From Lacisediminihabitans sp040549525 (lineage in GTDB: Bacteria > Actinomycetota > Actinomycetes > Actinomycetales > Microbacteriaceae), in the NCBI RefSeq assembly GCF_040549525.1, contig NZ_JBEPTM010000005.1, forward strand, positions 62,001 to 126,000: a DNA stretch of 64,000 nt, in the 5' to 3' direction. How positions within the stretch are numbered: position 1 is the stretch's first letter; each line of letters opens with the position of its first letter. Made by a program: the position numbers and the translations under genes. Below, piece after piece: positions 1 through 8,662 of the stretch. The notes under the pieces are model-generated. The model did not search any database, was not told the DNA's origin, and worked only from the letters and a program-made list of their open reading frames with translations.

Positions 1-1
1 G

Positions 2-2008
2 CTCATCGACTCGCCGCTGCCGCAACTCGACAGGCTCTTCGACTACAGCATCCCGTCCGCGATGGTGGCAGATGCTCAACCCGGCGTGCGGGTGCGGGTT
101 CCCCTCCGCTCGATGGGACGCATCGCCGACGGATTCATCGTGGAGGTGACGGGGGCGGGGGAGTTCGCCGGCACGCTGAGCGAGTTGGAGACCGTGGTCT
201 CCACCGCCAGGGTGTTGTCGCCGGAGGTGTGGATGCTCGCCCGCCGTCTCGCCGACCGTGCCGCGGGGAGCGCGAGCGACATCGTGAGGCTCGCAGTGCC
301 GAAGAGGCAGGTGCGCGTGGAGAAGGCCTGGCTGCTCGATGCCAGTGCCAGTGCCAGTGCCGGTGCCAGCGCCAATACCAGTGCACGAGCCGAGCCATCC
401 GGTGTCGTAGTGGCCCGACCTGTGCCGGGCTTCGATACCGACCGAATCGATCTCGCGCTCGCCACGGGCGGACGCCTCGCGGTGGATGCCGTGCCTCGGG
501 TGGTCGAAGTGCCCGCGGCTGGGGGCGGGGCACCGCGCTGGGTGGGACACTGGGCGACCACGATGGCTGCCAGCGCCACGCGGGCGCTGGCGGCAGGCGG
601 ATCCGCGATCCTCGCCGTGCCCGACTACCGGGACCAGGAGCAGCTGGTGACCGCACTGCGGGCGGTGCTGCCCGCGGACCGGATCGTGCATCTGGATGCC
701 CGGCAGTCCAACCCCGATCGCTATCGCGCGCTGCTGTCCTGTCTCGGAGACACGCCGCTCGCCATCGTCGGCAACCGTTCGGTGCTGTATGCCCCTGCGG
801 CACGACTCGGTCTGATGGCCATCTGGGACGAGGGCGATCCGCTTCACACCGAGCCGCTGAGTCCCTACGTCCATGCCCGCGACATCGCTCTGGTGCGGCA
901 GGAGCTACAGGGCTCCGCGCTCTTCTTTCTCTCCCATGCGCGCAGCACCGAGGTGGAGCGGCTGGTCGAGGTGGGGTGGCTCGACGAGCTCACCGCCGTT
1001 CGCGCGGTTCCCCCCAAGGTGCTCCCCACGGCCCAGCAGCAGTCCCAGGATCGCCTGGCCGCTCAGGCTCGCATTCCCTCCTCCGCCTGGCGGGAGGCGC
1101 GGGCCGCGCTCGAACATGGACCGGTGCTCGTGCAAGTGGCCCGCCCCGGTTACGCCCCGCGCCTCGCCTGTGCGAGCTGCGGCACTACGGCCCGCTGCCA
1201 GCGGTGCGAGGGCCCGTTGCGCCTCAAGACGGCTCGCTCCACCCCCTCGTGTTCCTGGTGCGGGAAACTCGCCACGGACTGGAGCTGCGCGAACTGTGCG
1301 GGCACGGCATTCCGAATGATCGGGCAGGGCACGGGGCGTACCGCGGAGGATCTCGGCCGTGCCTTTCCCGGCGTCCGGATCATCATCGCCGACGGGGACC
1401 GCCCGATCCTCTCCGTCGACGCCGAGCCCGCTCTGGTCATCGCCACCCGCGGAGCCGAACCGATCGCCGCCGGCGGTTACCGGGCGGTCCTGCTGCTCGA
1501 TGGCGAGCGGATGGTGGCGCGGGAGAGCCTGCGGGTCGGTGAGGACTGCCTCCGCTGGTGGGCGAACGCGATCGCCCTTGCGGCACCGGGGGCGACGACG
1601 GTGCTGGTGGGTGTTGGCGGGGCACTGGCATCCGCCCTCGCCACCTGGAGGCGTGCGGACTACCTCCGGTCCGAACTCGCTGACCGGCGCACTCTCCGGT
1701 TCCCTCCCGCGGTTCGGGTGGCTACCGTCACCGGAACCTCGGAGACGGTGCAAGCCGCGGTCGACGCCATCCACACCATCGACCGGGTGGATGTGCTCGG
1801 CCCGGTGGAAACACCGGACGGCGGTGTGCGGGCCATCGTGCGATTCGATTACGGCGAGGGCGCTGCCGTCGCGTCCGGCCTTCGAGCGGAGGTGATCCGG
1901 GCGGCGACGTCCCGGCGCAAGCGCCCCGGCGGCGCGACGGGGCGGGTCGGCCTGCCTACACTGAGAGTGCGTTTCGACGACGCACTGTCCTTCGACAGCT
2001 CAGAGTAG
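2..2008 (+). CDS. priA: Primosomal protein N' (PriA), pseudo-helicase form, 5' end cut off
   Basis: Replication-restart protein that remodels stalled forks. The reading frame is open from base 2, so the true start lies before the window; the Met at 62 is internal. The first visible residues (LIDSPLPQLDRLFDYSIP) match the PriA 3'-DNA-binding domain. Eight zinc-ligand cysteines are seen as CASC, CQRC, CSWC and CANC between about 1169 and 1300, the two-zinc insertion of PriA. The Walker A motif is not visible and the DEAH box is replaced by WDEGD, as in the actinobacterial form that is believed to have lost helicase activity. An Ala/Ser linker encoded by hexanucleotide repeats lies at 341-382. 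It is followed after 26 bp by fmt, a common actinobacterial order. Confidence 0.93.
   Translation, partial: LIDSPLPQLDRLFDYSIPSAMVADAQPGVRVRVPLRSMGRIADGFIVEVTGAGEFAGTLSELETVVSTARVLSPEVWMLARRLADRAAGSASDIVRLAVPKRQVRVEKAWLLDASASASAGASANTSARAEPSGVVVARPVPGFDTDRIDLALATGGRLAVDAVPRVVEVPAAGGGAPRWVGHWATTMAASATRALAAGGSAILAVPDYRDQEQLVTALRAVLPADRIVHLDARQSNPDRYRALLSCLGDTPLAIVGNRSVLYAPAARLGLMAIWDEGDPLHTEPLSPYVHARDIALVRQELQGSALFFLSHARSTEVERLVEVGWLDELTAVRAVPPKVLPTAQQQSQDRLAAQARIPSSAWREARAALEHGPVLVQVARPGYAPRLACASCGTTARCQRCEGPLRLKTARSTPSCSWCGKLATDWSCANCAGTAFRMIGQGTGRTAEDLGRAFPGVRIIIADGDRPILSVDAEPALVIATRGAEPIAAGGYRAVLLLDGERMVARESLRVGEDCLRWWANAIALAAPGATTVLVGVGGALASALATWRRADYLRSELADRRTLRFPPAVRVATVTGTSETVQAAVDAIHTIDRVDVLGPVETPDGGVRAIVRFDYGEGAAVASGLRAEVIRAATSRRKRPGGATGRVGLPTLRVRFDDALSFDSSE
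341..382 (+). repeat. GCCAGT hexanucleotide repeat inside priA
   Basis: Seven consecutive 6-bp units: three perfect GCCAGT copies, then GCCGGT, GCCAGC, GCCAAT and ACCAGT. They are in frame with priA and encode an Ala-Ser-rich linker between the N-terminal DNA-binding part and the helicase-like core. The units decay toward the 3' end. Confidence 0.85.
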
Positions 2009-2034
2009 CCACCCCTCAACGAACGAGTTCCTCC

Positions 2035-2964
2035 ATGTCCGATCTGGTCATCGTCTTCGCCGGAAGCCCGGCGGCCGCTGTGCCGAGCCTTCAGGCTCTC
2101 ACGGCGAGTCGCCACGAGGTCGCCGCCGTGCTGACCCGTGATGACTCGCCCCGGGGGCGTCGTCGCGAACTCACCCCGACCGCGGTCGCCTCTGCCGCGG
2201 GGGAACTCGGTCTGCCGATCATCCGGGCCAATCGTCCCGCGGGACCGGCTACCGCGGAGATCACCGCGCTGCGACCCGACCTCGGGGTGATCGTGGCGTA
2301 CGGCGGTCTCGTTCGCGAGCCGCTGCTCTCCGTGCCACGGCTCGGATGGATCAACCTGCACTTCTCGCTGCTGCCGCGGTGGCGCGGAGCTGCTCCGGTG
2401 CAACGGGCGATCATCGCCGGGGACGAGGTGACCGGCGCCTCCGTCTTTCAGCTGGTGCCCGAACTCGATGCCGGTGACGTGTTCGGCCAATTCACCCAGG
2501 CGATCGGTGCCCACGAGACCGCCGGGCACCTGCTCGACTCGCTGGCGGTGAGCGGCGCGGAGCTGCTGGTGCGAGTGGTGGATGCGATCGCGGACGGCAT
2601 CGCGCGGGCCGAACCCCAGCGCGGAGACGTGACTCTCGCGCCCAAACTCGAGCTCGCCGATGCCCGGCTGGACTTCGCCGAGCATGCCTCCACCGTGTTC
2701 GATCGCCTGCGCGGGGTCACTCCAGAGCCCGGGGCGTTCACCCAGGTCGACGATGTGCGCGTCAAGGTGCTCGAGGCGGCGATCGTGCGCGATCAGCCGC
2801 CCCTTGCCCCCGGTCAGCTCGAACTCCGCGACGGACGGGTGCTGGTGGGCACCGCGAGCGACCCGCTCGAGCTGGTCTCGGTGCATCCGGCCGGGAAGAA
2901 GCCGATGAGGGCCGCCGACTGGTGGCGCGGGCGCCCGGCCGGAGCCGGAACGGTGGCGCGATGA
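2035..2964 (+). CDS. fmt: Methionyl-tRNA formyltransferase
   Basis: Transfers a formyl group from 10-formyl-THF to Met-tRNAfMet to make the initiator fMet-tRNA. The product is 309 aa, normal length. The formyltransferase signature INLHFSLLP is at residues 106-114, with the likely catalytic Asn107 and His109, and ELDAGD at 143-148 supplies the Asp. The N-terminal 180 residues form the Rossmann-like catalytic domain and the rest the OB-like tRNA-binding domain. Its last bases overlap the rsmB start in an ATGA junction (2961-2964), which indicates translational coupling. Confidence 0.96.
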   Translation: MSDLVIVFAGSPAAAVPSLQALTASRHEVAAVLTRDDSPRGRRRELTPTAVASAAGELGLPIIRANRPAGPATAEITALRPDLGVIVAYGGLVREPLLSVPRLGWINLHFSLLPRWRGAAPVQRAIIAGDEVTGASVFQLVPELDAGDVFGQFTQAIGAHETAGHLLDSLAVSGAELLVRVVDAIADGIARAEPQRGDVTLAPKLELADARLDFAEHASTVFDRLRGVTPEPGAFTQVDDVRVKVLEAAIVRDQPPLAPGQLELRDGRVLVGTASDPLELVSVHPAGKKPMRAADWWRGRPAGAGTVAR

Positions 2965-4391
2965 ACGACCGTCGCCCGGCTCGCCGCACCCGCGCGCCTG
3001 AGCCCCCGTCCCGGGTGCAGCCCGCCCGGCGAATCGCTCTCGACGTGATCATGGCGGTGCGCGAGACGGATGCCTACGCCAACCTCCTGCTGCCGGTGAA
3101 GCTCGAGCGTGCCCGACTGAACCCGCAGGATGCCGCCCTCGCGACAGAGCTCACCTACGGCACGCTGCGCCAGCAGGGATACTACGACGCGGTGATCGAG
3201 CTCGCCGCCGGGCGCTCGACCGAGGAGATCGATTCGCCGATTCTCGACGTGCTTCGGCTCGGAACGCACCAGCTGCTGTCGATGCGCGTTGCGCAGCATG
3301 CTGCGGTGGATGAGGCCGTCTCCCTCGCCAAGGAGGTCGGATCCCGGTCGGCCGCCGGCTTCGTCAACGGAGTCCTGCGCACCATCACACGAAGCGAGCC
3401 TTCGGCCTGGCACGACCGGGTGATGGCGAAGCCGCGCAATGACGACGAACGACTCTCGCTCGAGCACTCTCATCCGCTCTGGATCGTGCGCGCGTTCCGC
3501 CAGGCGCTTGCGGCGGAGGGCCGGGAGGAGGAGCTGGAAGACCTGCTGATCGCCGACAACTTCGCTCCGCGCGTGTCGTTGGTCGCGCTGCCGGGACTCG
3601 CGACCATCTCCGAGATCAGGGGAAGCCAGAAGGCGAAATACTCGCCTCTCGCAGCGGTGAGTGACGGGGGAGACCCCGCCCTCTGGCCGGCGGTGCACGA
3701 GGGGCGCGCCCGCGTGCAAGACGAGGGATCGCAACTCGCAGCCCTCGCGCTCAGCCGCGCCCGTCCGGTGGTCGCCGGCGAGCGCTGGCTCGACCTGTGC
3801 GCGGGGCCGGGAGGCAAGGCCGCACTTCTGGCCGCCGAAGCCCGTGAGGGCGGGGCGATTCTCGTCGCGAACGAGATCACGCCCGTGCGCGCGGAGCTGG
3901 TGCGCAAGGCGCTTGCCGTGTTCCCCGATCCTCCGCAGGTGCTGGTGCAGGATGGCACGCTGTTCGGCGACCGGATGCCGCAGCAGTTCGACCGCATCCT
4001 GCTCGACGCTCCCTGCACCGGGCTCGGTGCGCTTCGTCGCCGCCCGGAGGCGCGCTGGCGCAAGCAGCCGAGCGATGTCGCGGACCTCACCGGGCTGCAG
4101 ATCGGGCTTCTCGAGTCCGGGCTCGCCGCTCTGAAACCCGGCGGGATCCTCGCCTACGTCACCTGCTCTCCGCACCTGGCCGAGACGAAGGTCGTGGTGG
4201 AGACGGTTCTGCGCCGCAGCCCCGGCGTCTCTCGAATCGACACCGTCGCCGTGCTCGCGGCTGTCACCAAGCGCGAGCTCGACCTGGGTGACTCCGCGGG
4301 CGACGGGCACGTGCAACTCTGGCCCCATCGACACGGCACGGACGCGATGTTCATCTGTCTGCTGGAAAAGGCCGCACCCGTCGAGCCGTGA
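2961..4391 (+). CDS. rsmB: 16S rRNA (cytosine-967-C5)-methyltransferase RsmB/Sun
   Basis: Methylates C5 of 16S rRNA C967 using SAM. The product is 476 aa from the ATG at 2961, chosen because it overlaps the fmt stop; an upstream in-frame codon at 2922 lies inside fmt. Residues about 20-150 form a NusB-like RNA-binding domain. The SAM motif DLCAGPGGK is at 278-286. The two catalytic cysteines of RNA m5C methyltransferases are at Cys352 (DAPCTG) and Cys402 (TCSPH). Fmt and RsmB adjacency is conserved across bacteria. Confidence 0.93.
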   Translation: MNDRRPARRTRAPEPPSRVQPARRIALDVIMAVRETDAYANLLLPVKLERARLNPQDAALATELTYGTLRQQGYYDAVIELAAGRSTEEIDSPILDVLRLGTHQLLSMRVAQHAAVDEAVSLAKEVGSRSAAGFVNGVLRTITRSEPSAWHDRVMAKPRNDDERLSLEHSHPLWIVRAFRQALAAEGREEELEDLLIADNFAPRVSLVALPGLATISEIRGSQKAKYSPLAAVSDGGDPALWPAVHEGRARVQDEGSQLAALALSRARPVVAGERWLDLCAGPGGKAALLAAEAREGGAILVANEITPVRAELVRKALAVFPDPPQVLVQDGTLFGDRMPQQFDRILLDAPCTGLGALRRRPEARWRKQPSDVADLTGLQIGLLESGLAALKPGGILAYVTCSPHLAETKVVVETVLRRSPGVSRIDTVAVLAAVTKRELDLGDSAGDGHVQLWPHRHGTDAMFICLLEKAAPVEP

Positions 4392-4430
4392 AGCGCCTCG
4401 CGGAGATCCCCGGCGCCACAGCGCGCCGTC

Positions 4431-4436
4431 TAGGCT
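4431..4436 (+). promoter_or_regulatory. -10 element for a probably leaderless rpe transcript
   Basis: TAGGCT matches the actinobacterial TANNNT -10 pattern and ends 7 nt before the GTG start of rpe at 4444. No Shine-Dalgarno sequence fits in between. A start point at or next to the GTG is inferred. Confidence 0.5.
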
Positions 4437-4443
4437 GACGCAG

Positions 4444-5106
4444 GTGACTGTACGAATCAATCCGAGCATCCTGACCGCCGACTTCGCGAACCTCGAGCAC
4501 GAGCTCGGTCGTATCGCGACTGCCGACCTGGTGCACGTCGACGTCATGGACAACCATTTCGTGCCGAATCTCACCTTCGGACCACGCATGGTGGAATCCC
4601 TGCAGCGGGTCTCGCCCCTGCCGCTCGACATCCACCTGATGATCGACGACCCCGACCGCTGGGCTCCCGGCTACGCCGAGGTGGGTGCCTACTCGGTCAC
4701 CTTCCATGCCGAGGCTGCGGCGGATGCCGTCGGCCTCGCGCGGCGCCTGCGCGCCATCGGCGCCCGGGCCGGGATCGCGGTCAAGCCCGGCACAGCGATC
4801 GAGCCCTATCTCGAGCTGCTGCCCGAGTTCGACCAGGTGCTCGTGATGACCGTCGAGCCGGGCTTCGGCGGGCAGTCGTTCATGGGCGAGACGATGCCGA
4901 AACTCGTCGCGCTTCGCGCCGCCGTGGCGGCATCCGGTCTCGACGTCTGGCTGCAGGTGGATGGCGGGATCACCGTGAGCACCATCGAGATCGCCGCGGA
5001 GGCCGGAGCCGACACCTTCGTCGCCGGCTCGAGTGTGTTCAACGTGGGGGAGCCGGTCGAACAGATCGCGCTCCTGCGAGCGGCAGCATCCGCACACTCC
5101 CACTGA
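4444..5106 (+). CDS. rpe: Ribulose-phosphate 3-epimerase
   Basis: Interconverts ribulose-5-phosphate and xylulose-5-phosphate in the pentose phosphate pathway. The product is 220 aa from GTG 4444, the only start that gives the family N-terminus (VRINPSILTADF). The metal-binding and catalytic motif HVDVMDNHFVP starts at His31, with Asp33. EPGFGGQSFM is the phosphate-site loop, and DGGI with VAGSSVF near the C-terminus completes the TIM barrel. An in-frame extension upstream overlaps rsmB and is unlikely to be translated. Confidence 0.96.
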   Translation: MTVRINPSILTADFANLEHELGRIATADLVHVDVMDNHFVPNLTFGPRMVESLQRVSPLPLDIHLMIDDPDRWAPGYAEVGAYSVTFHAEAAADAVGLARRLRAIGARAGIAVKPGTAIEPYLELLPEFDQVLVMTVEPGFGGQSFMGETMPKLVALRAAVAASGLDVWLQVDGGITVSTIEIAAEAGADTFVAGSSVFNVGEPVEQIALLRAAASAHSH

Positions 5107-5141
5107 ACGGGCGGGCTCGCCGACTCTGCTTGAATTGACCC

Positions 5142-5516
5142 ATGACTGAGTTCAACAAGACCAAGCCAGAAATCGAGTTCTACGAGGGAGACGTGCCCGC
5201 CGAACTGGTGTCCATCGACATCGAGGTCGGCACCGGAGACGAGGCCAAGACCGGCGACAAGGTCGACGTGCACTACCTCGGCGTCGACTTCGAATCCGGT
5301 GAGGAGTTCGACTCCTCCTGGAGCCGCGGCCAGTCCGTGGACTTTCCACTGCGCTCCCTCATCGCCGGCTGGCAGGAGGGCATCCCCGGCATGAAGGTCG
5401 GCGGTCGCCGCCAGCTGATCGTGCCTCCCGCCCTCGCCTACGGCGCAGCGGGTTCCGGCCACCGGCTCTCCGGCCGCACGCTGATCTTCGTGATCGACCT
5501 GCTCGGCGTCAGCTAG
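5142..5516 (+). CDS. FKBP-type peptidyl-prolyl cis-trans isomerase
   Basis: Small cytoplasmic FKBP (124 aa) that speeds proline isomerisation during folding. One FKBP domain covers about residues 30-122. It shows VHYLGVDFESGEEFDSSW, the core strand and loop of the family, then GWQEGIPGMKVGGRRQLIVPP and a C-terminal LIFVIDLLGV strand. No signal peptide or trigger-factor domain is present. It lies 35 bp after rpe and ends before a bidirectional terminator that separates it from the convergent moeA. A weak TTGAAT lies 6 nt before the ATG, so a leaderless start is possible but less convincing than at rpe. Confidence 0.93.
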   Translation: MTEFNKTKPEIEFYEGDVPAELVSIDIEVGTGDEAKTGDKVDVHYLGVDFESGEEFDSSWSRGQSVDFPLRSLIAGWQEGIPGMKVGGRRQLIVPPALAYGAAGSGHRLSGRTLIFVIDLLGVS

Positions 5517-5524
5517 ACCCCCAC

Positions 5525-5560
5525 GGCATCCCGCCCTGCCTAGCGGGCAGGGCGGATGCC
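5525..5560. terminator. Bidirectional hairpin between the FKBP gene and moeA
   Basis: Arms CCGCCCTGCC (5531-5540) and GGCAGGGCGG (5546-5555) pair perfectly around a 5-nt loop. GGCAT and ATGCC extend the stem by 5 bp past a single bulged C at 5530. It sits exactly in the 73-bp gap between two converging genes. There is no strong U tract, so efficiency is uncertain. Confidence 0.7.
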
Positions 5561-5589
5561 CCCGGCGCGATGGGGCAGCCGGCCGCGCG

Positions 5590-6774
5590 TCACTGCCAGG
5601 GCAGCGCGACGGTCTCGACCTGCTCGCCGGTGCCGGCGCCACCCGGGGGGACGACCAGTACCCCCTCGGCATCCGCGAGCCCTCGCATCATGCCGGAGCC
5701 GAGCCATGGGTTGGCCACGCCTTGTCCGTCCACGATTCGGAATGGCACGAGGATGCTCGAGGCGCCGCGACCCTCGAGGGGGTCCGCAGATACCACGCGG
5801 CCGACCTCGGAGACGCGCCCATGGAATCCGGCCAGGAGCGGTACCGCGAGGGTGAGGAACCCCATCATCGCGGCAAGCGGGTTGCCCGGAAGACCCACGA
5901 CCAGGCGGCCGTCGGGCATCCGGGCGAGCATCGTCGGTCCTCCCGGGCGCATGGCGACCCGGTGCACCAGGAACTCGGCGTCGAGGAACCGTAGGGCGGA
6001 CCGCAGGTGATCGGACGCGGAGTCGCCGGTGCCGCCGGTGGTGACGATGAGGTCGACGGAACCGGAGTGCCCCTGAAGCGCCTCCACAGTCGCGGCGAAG
6101 TCGTCGCGCACGCGCCGCTGTGAGACGACCGCGGCGCCCAGCATTCCCAGCACGCCGGGCAGCTGCGGACCGAAACTGTCGCGCACGCGCCCCGGACCGG
6201 GGATTCCGTGCTCGTCGACCTCGTCACCCGTGAGAAGGAGGAGCGCCTGCGGGCGTCGGATGACGTCGAGGTCATCGTGCCCGCATCCCGCGGCCAGCGC
6301 GACGTGTGCCGGATTGAGCAGGGTCCCGGCCGAAACGACGATCTCGCCGCAGCGGGCCTCGCGCCCCGGGACCCGGATGTGCTGGCCGGGATGGGGTTCG
6401 CCGCTGGAGGAGGTCGACTGGAGCACCGCGCCGGCGATGGTGCCGCTCTCGCTGCGGAGCACGGCATCGGCGCCCGGCGGCACCAGGCCGCCGGTGACGA
6501 TCGCGGCCGCGAATCCGGGTTCGAGCCTCGATTCGCTGGTGAGGTGCCACGGACCCGCGCCGCTGACCGCCCAGCCGTCCATTGCCGAGGAGGAATAGTG
6601 CGGCACATCGCTTAACGCCAGAAGGTCCCTGGTGAGAATGCGCCCGATTCCGTCCTCTAGCGGCACCGTCTCGGAGGGGAGCACGGATGCCGCGGCCGCC
6701 GCGACGAGGCGTGCCGCATGCCAGTCATGGGCGAGCGGGGGTCCGGGCTCCGCACCGGGGAGGCCTCCGATCAC
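5590..6774 (-). CDS. moeA: Molybdopterin molybdenumtransferase MoeA
   Basis: Inserts molybdate into adenylylated molybdopterin, the last step of molybdenum cofactor synthesis. The product is 394 aa from GTG 6774, which overlaps the mobA stop as GTGA (6771-6774). Longer reading frames upstream lie inside mobA. Motifs: SAMDGWAV (about 63-70), TGDE (181-184), TTGGTGD (244-250, the molybdopterin/Mg site), MRPGGP (274-279) and GLPGNP (293-298). Moco genes moaA-E are not in the window and must be elsewhere. It is transcribed with mobA, back to back with the fdhD-oxidoreductase pair that would use the cofactor. Confidence 0.94.
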   Translation of the reverse strand: MIGGLPGAEPGPPLAHDWHAARLVAAAAASVLPSETVPLEDGIGRILTRDLLALSDVPHYSSSAMDGWAVSGAGPWHLTSESRLEPGFAAAIVTGGLVPPGADAVLRSESGTIAGAVLQSTSSSGEPHPGQHIRVPGREARCGEIVVSAGTLLNPAHVALAAGCGHDDLDVIRRPQALLLLTGDEVDEHGIPGPGRVRDSFGPQLPGVLGMLGAAVVSQRRVRDDFAATVEALQGHSGSVDLIVTTGGTGDSASDHLRSALRFLDAEFLVHRVAMRPGGPTMLARMPDGRLVVGLPGNPLAAMMGFLTLAVPLLAGFHGRVSEVGRVVSADPLEGRGASSILVPFRIVDGQGVANPWLGSGMMRGLADAEGVLVVPPGGAGTGEQVETVALPWQ

Positions 6775-7691
6775 TGTCTCTCGGATTTCGCGAGCTGCGT
6801 CGCTATTGCCACTGCCTGGCCGAAGGCGGCGGTCGCGCCTGCCGGCCCCGTCGAGGCTGCGGCGATCCCGGCGGCGTAGCCGACCAGGTAGGTCGTGAGT
6901 GGCGCTGCCGGGCGCAAGACCGCGTGGGCGGCGGTTCCGGCGAGGGCGAGTACGGCGTCGATGTCGACATCCACCGCTTCGAGGCCGAGCGCCTCGGTGA
7001 GTCGATCGCTCCACTCTGACAGTGCAACGCGCATCGCCTCATCGTCCCGGTCGCTCGTGGGCTGTCCTTTCGTTGTGGTGGGTCGCGCTGTCGCCGCGGG
7101 CTGCGGGATGCCGAAGCCCGCAGCATCCGCCCACGTGTCGATGTCATCGGTCGACCCCTCCGGCATCGGGATCTCGGCGAGATCGAGCGAGGTGAGCAGG
7201 GCGCGAACCGAGAGGCCGGTGAGGTCCCGCCCGTGCACCGCCGCGCTGAGCGGCCCGTACCGGTACAGGCCGAGCAGGGGTTGACGGCGACCCCCGGAGT
7301 CGATCGCGAGCACCCCATCTGTGCCTTCGGAGGCGTGAGTGAGCAATTCGGCCACGGCCTTCGCGCTGTTCGGCAGGTCGCTCGCGAGCACCAGCAGGTA
7401 GTCGGGGGAAGCCGCGCCACGAGATTCTGGGCCCGGCGATTCCGGGCCGAGGGCCAGTATGCCGGCTCCGATCGCCGCGGCCGGCCCGCCGTAGGCCGGA
7501 TCTTCCCGGGTGACGAGGACACCGGCCGGCACTACCGAGGGCGTGCCGACGACGACGCTGTGGCGGGCACCGGATGCCGCGTCGAGGGCGCGGGAGAGCA
7601 AGGACCTGCCGTCGACCTCCAACTCTGGCTTCGAGACGCCGTCCAGTCGGGATGCCCGCCCACCGGCGAGCACGATGGCGTCGAAGATCAT
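6771..7691 (-). CDS. mobA: MobA-type nucleotidyltransferase fused to a C-terminal DUF6457-like domain
   Basis: The N-terminal half (about residues 1-195 of 306) resembles molybdenum cofactor guanylyltransferase: the NTP-binding motif LAGGRASRLDG starts at residue 8, with Lys22 after it, and LASDLP carries the metal-binding Asp. A Thr/Pro-rich linker follows (about 195-218). The last 85 residues (WSDRLTEALGLEAVDVDIDA and on) are a helical domain that I recognise as DUF6457-like, often a stand-alone small protein in actinobacteria. The start is ATG 7691, because the MIFDAIVLAGG N-terminus fits the family. The attached nucleotide (GMP or CMP) cannot be told from sequence. Probably leaderless: TAGAGT ends 7 nt upstream on this strand. 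Confidence 0.88.
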   Translation of the reverse strand: MIFDAIVLAGGRASRLDGVSKPELEVDGRSLLSRALDAASGARHSVVVGTPSVVPAGVLVTREDPAYGGPAAAIGAGILALGPESPGPESRGAASPDYLLVLASDLPNSAKAVAELLTHASEGTDGVLAIDSGGRRQPLLGLYRYGPLSAAVHGRDLTGLSVRALLTSLDLAEIPMPEGSTDDIDTWADAAGFGIPQPAATARPTTTKGQPTSDRDDEAMRVALSEWSDRLTEALGLEAVDVDIDAVLALAGTAAHAVLRPAAPLTTYLVGYAAGIAAASTGPAGATAAFGQAVAIATQLAKSERQ

Positions 7692-7698
7692 GCGTTCA

Positions 7699-7704
7699 AC
7701 TCTA
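7699..7704 (-). promoter_or_regulatory. -10 element of mobA-moeA
   Basis: Read on the minus strand this is TAGAGT, followed by exactly 7 nt and the mobA ATG at 7691. It matches the TANNNT plus 6-7 nt spacing seen at eight other genes in the window. It lies in the 98-bp divergent gap with fdhD. Confidence 0.45.
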
Positions 7705-7777
7705 GGTCGCTGGCACCGCGGCTCGGTCGGTACCTGCAATTCCGGTGTGGATCACGGCGCGTCCGGCAGACGGGTGG

Positions 7778-7791
7778 ATACTCGAGAGTAT
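7778..7791. promoter_or_regulatory. Inverted repeat overlapping the fdhD start codon
   Basis: ATACTC-GA-GAGTAT is a perfect 6-bp inverted repeat with a 2-bp centre. It covers the first two bases of the fdhD ATG (7790). Its position in a divergent promoter gap would suit an operator or translation-control site, but no regulator is known for it. Confidence 0.3.
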
Positions 7792-8662
7792 GGGCAGAAT
7801 CACGGTCAGGCGCAGGGTCACACGCATCACGGTGGGAGAGGGGTCGGTGCGGCGCGAAGATGTGCTCGCCGTCGAGGAGCCTCTGGAGATCCGGGTGGGA
7901 GGCAAGGCACTCGCCATCACCATGCGTACCCCCGGGCACGACTTCGACCTGGCGGCGGGATTCCTTGTGTCCGAAGGGGTCGTTTCGAACGGAGACCACT
8001 TCGCCGCAGCCCGCTATTGCGCGGGGGCGACGGTCGACGGCGAGAACACCTACAACGTGCTGGATGTCACGCTCGGTGAGGGCGTTCCGGCGCCAGATCC
8101 CAGCCTCGAACGCAATTTCTACACCACCAGCTCCTGTGGCCTGTGCGGGAAGGCGAGCATCGATGCCGTGCGAACCCTCTCCGCCTTCGCCGTCTCCGAG
8201 GACCCGCTCGTGGTGGATGCCGAGCTGCTCGCGACGTTCCCCGACCGCCTGCGCGCCGGGCAGGATGTCTTCGACAAGACCGGGGGGCTTCATGCCGCGG
8301 CGCTGTTCGACGGTGTCACCGGCGAGATGCTGGTGCTTCGCGAAGACGTGGGTCGGCATAATGCGGTCGACAAGGTGGTGGGTTGGGCGCTCACCCAGAA
8401 CCTCTTGCCGCTGCGAGGCATGGTGCTGATGGTCTCCGGGCGAGCGAGTTTTGAACTCACGCAGAAGGCGTCGATGGCGGGCATCCCGGTGCTTGCCGCG
8501 GTGTCTGCGCCGTCATCCCTCGCCGTCGAGCTCGCGAGCGAGGTGGGGATAACCGTCGTCGGCTTCCTGCGCGGACGGTCCATGGTCGTATACAGCGGCG
8601 AGCACAGGCTCGACACCGACACCCCAGCCACGAGACTCGATGAGACGGTAGCAGCGAAATGA
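7790..8662 (+). CDS. fdhD: Formate dehydrogenase accessory sulfurtransferase FdhD
   Basis: Passes sulfur from IscS to the molybdenum cofactor of formate dehydrogenase-type enzymes, which makes them active. The product is 290 aa from ATG 7790. The catalytic SSCGLCG loop has Cys116 and Cys119. Other family motifs are RTPGHDFDLAAGFL and the C-terminal REDVGRHNAVDK and SGRASFELTQKA. Its stop overlaps the start of the downstream oxidoreductase as ATGA (8659-8662), so the two are almost certainly cotranslated and FdhD serves that enzyme. An earlier in-frame GTG at 7745 would add a non-conserved leader. Confidence 0.95.
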   Translation: MGRITVRRRVTRITVGEGSVRREDVLAVEEPLEIRVGGKALAITMRTPGHDFDLAAGFLVSEGVVSNGDHFAAARYCAGATVDGENTYNVLDVTLGEGVPAPDPSLERNFYTTSSCGLCGKASIDAVRTLSAFAVSEDPLVVDAELLATFPDRLRAGQDVFDKTGGLHAAALFDGVTGEMLVLREDVGRHNAVDKVVGWALTQNLLPLRGMVLMVSGRASFELTQKASMAGIPVLAAVSAPSSLAVELASEVGITVVGFLRGRSMVVYSGEHRLDTDTPATRLDETVAAK

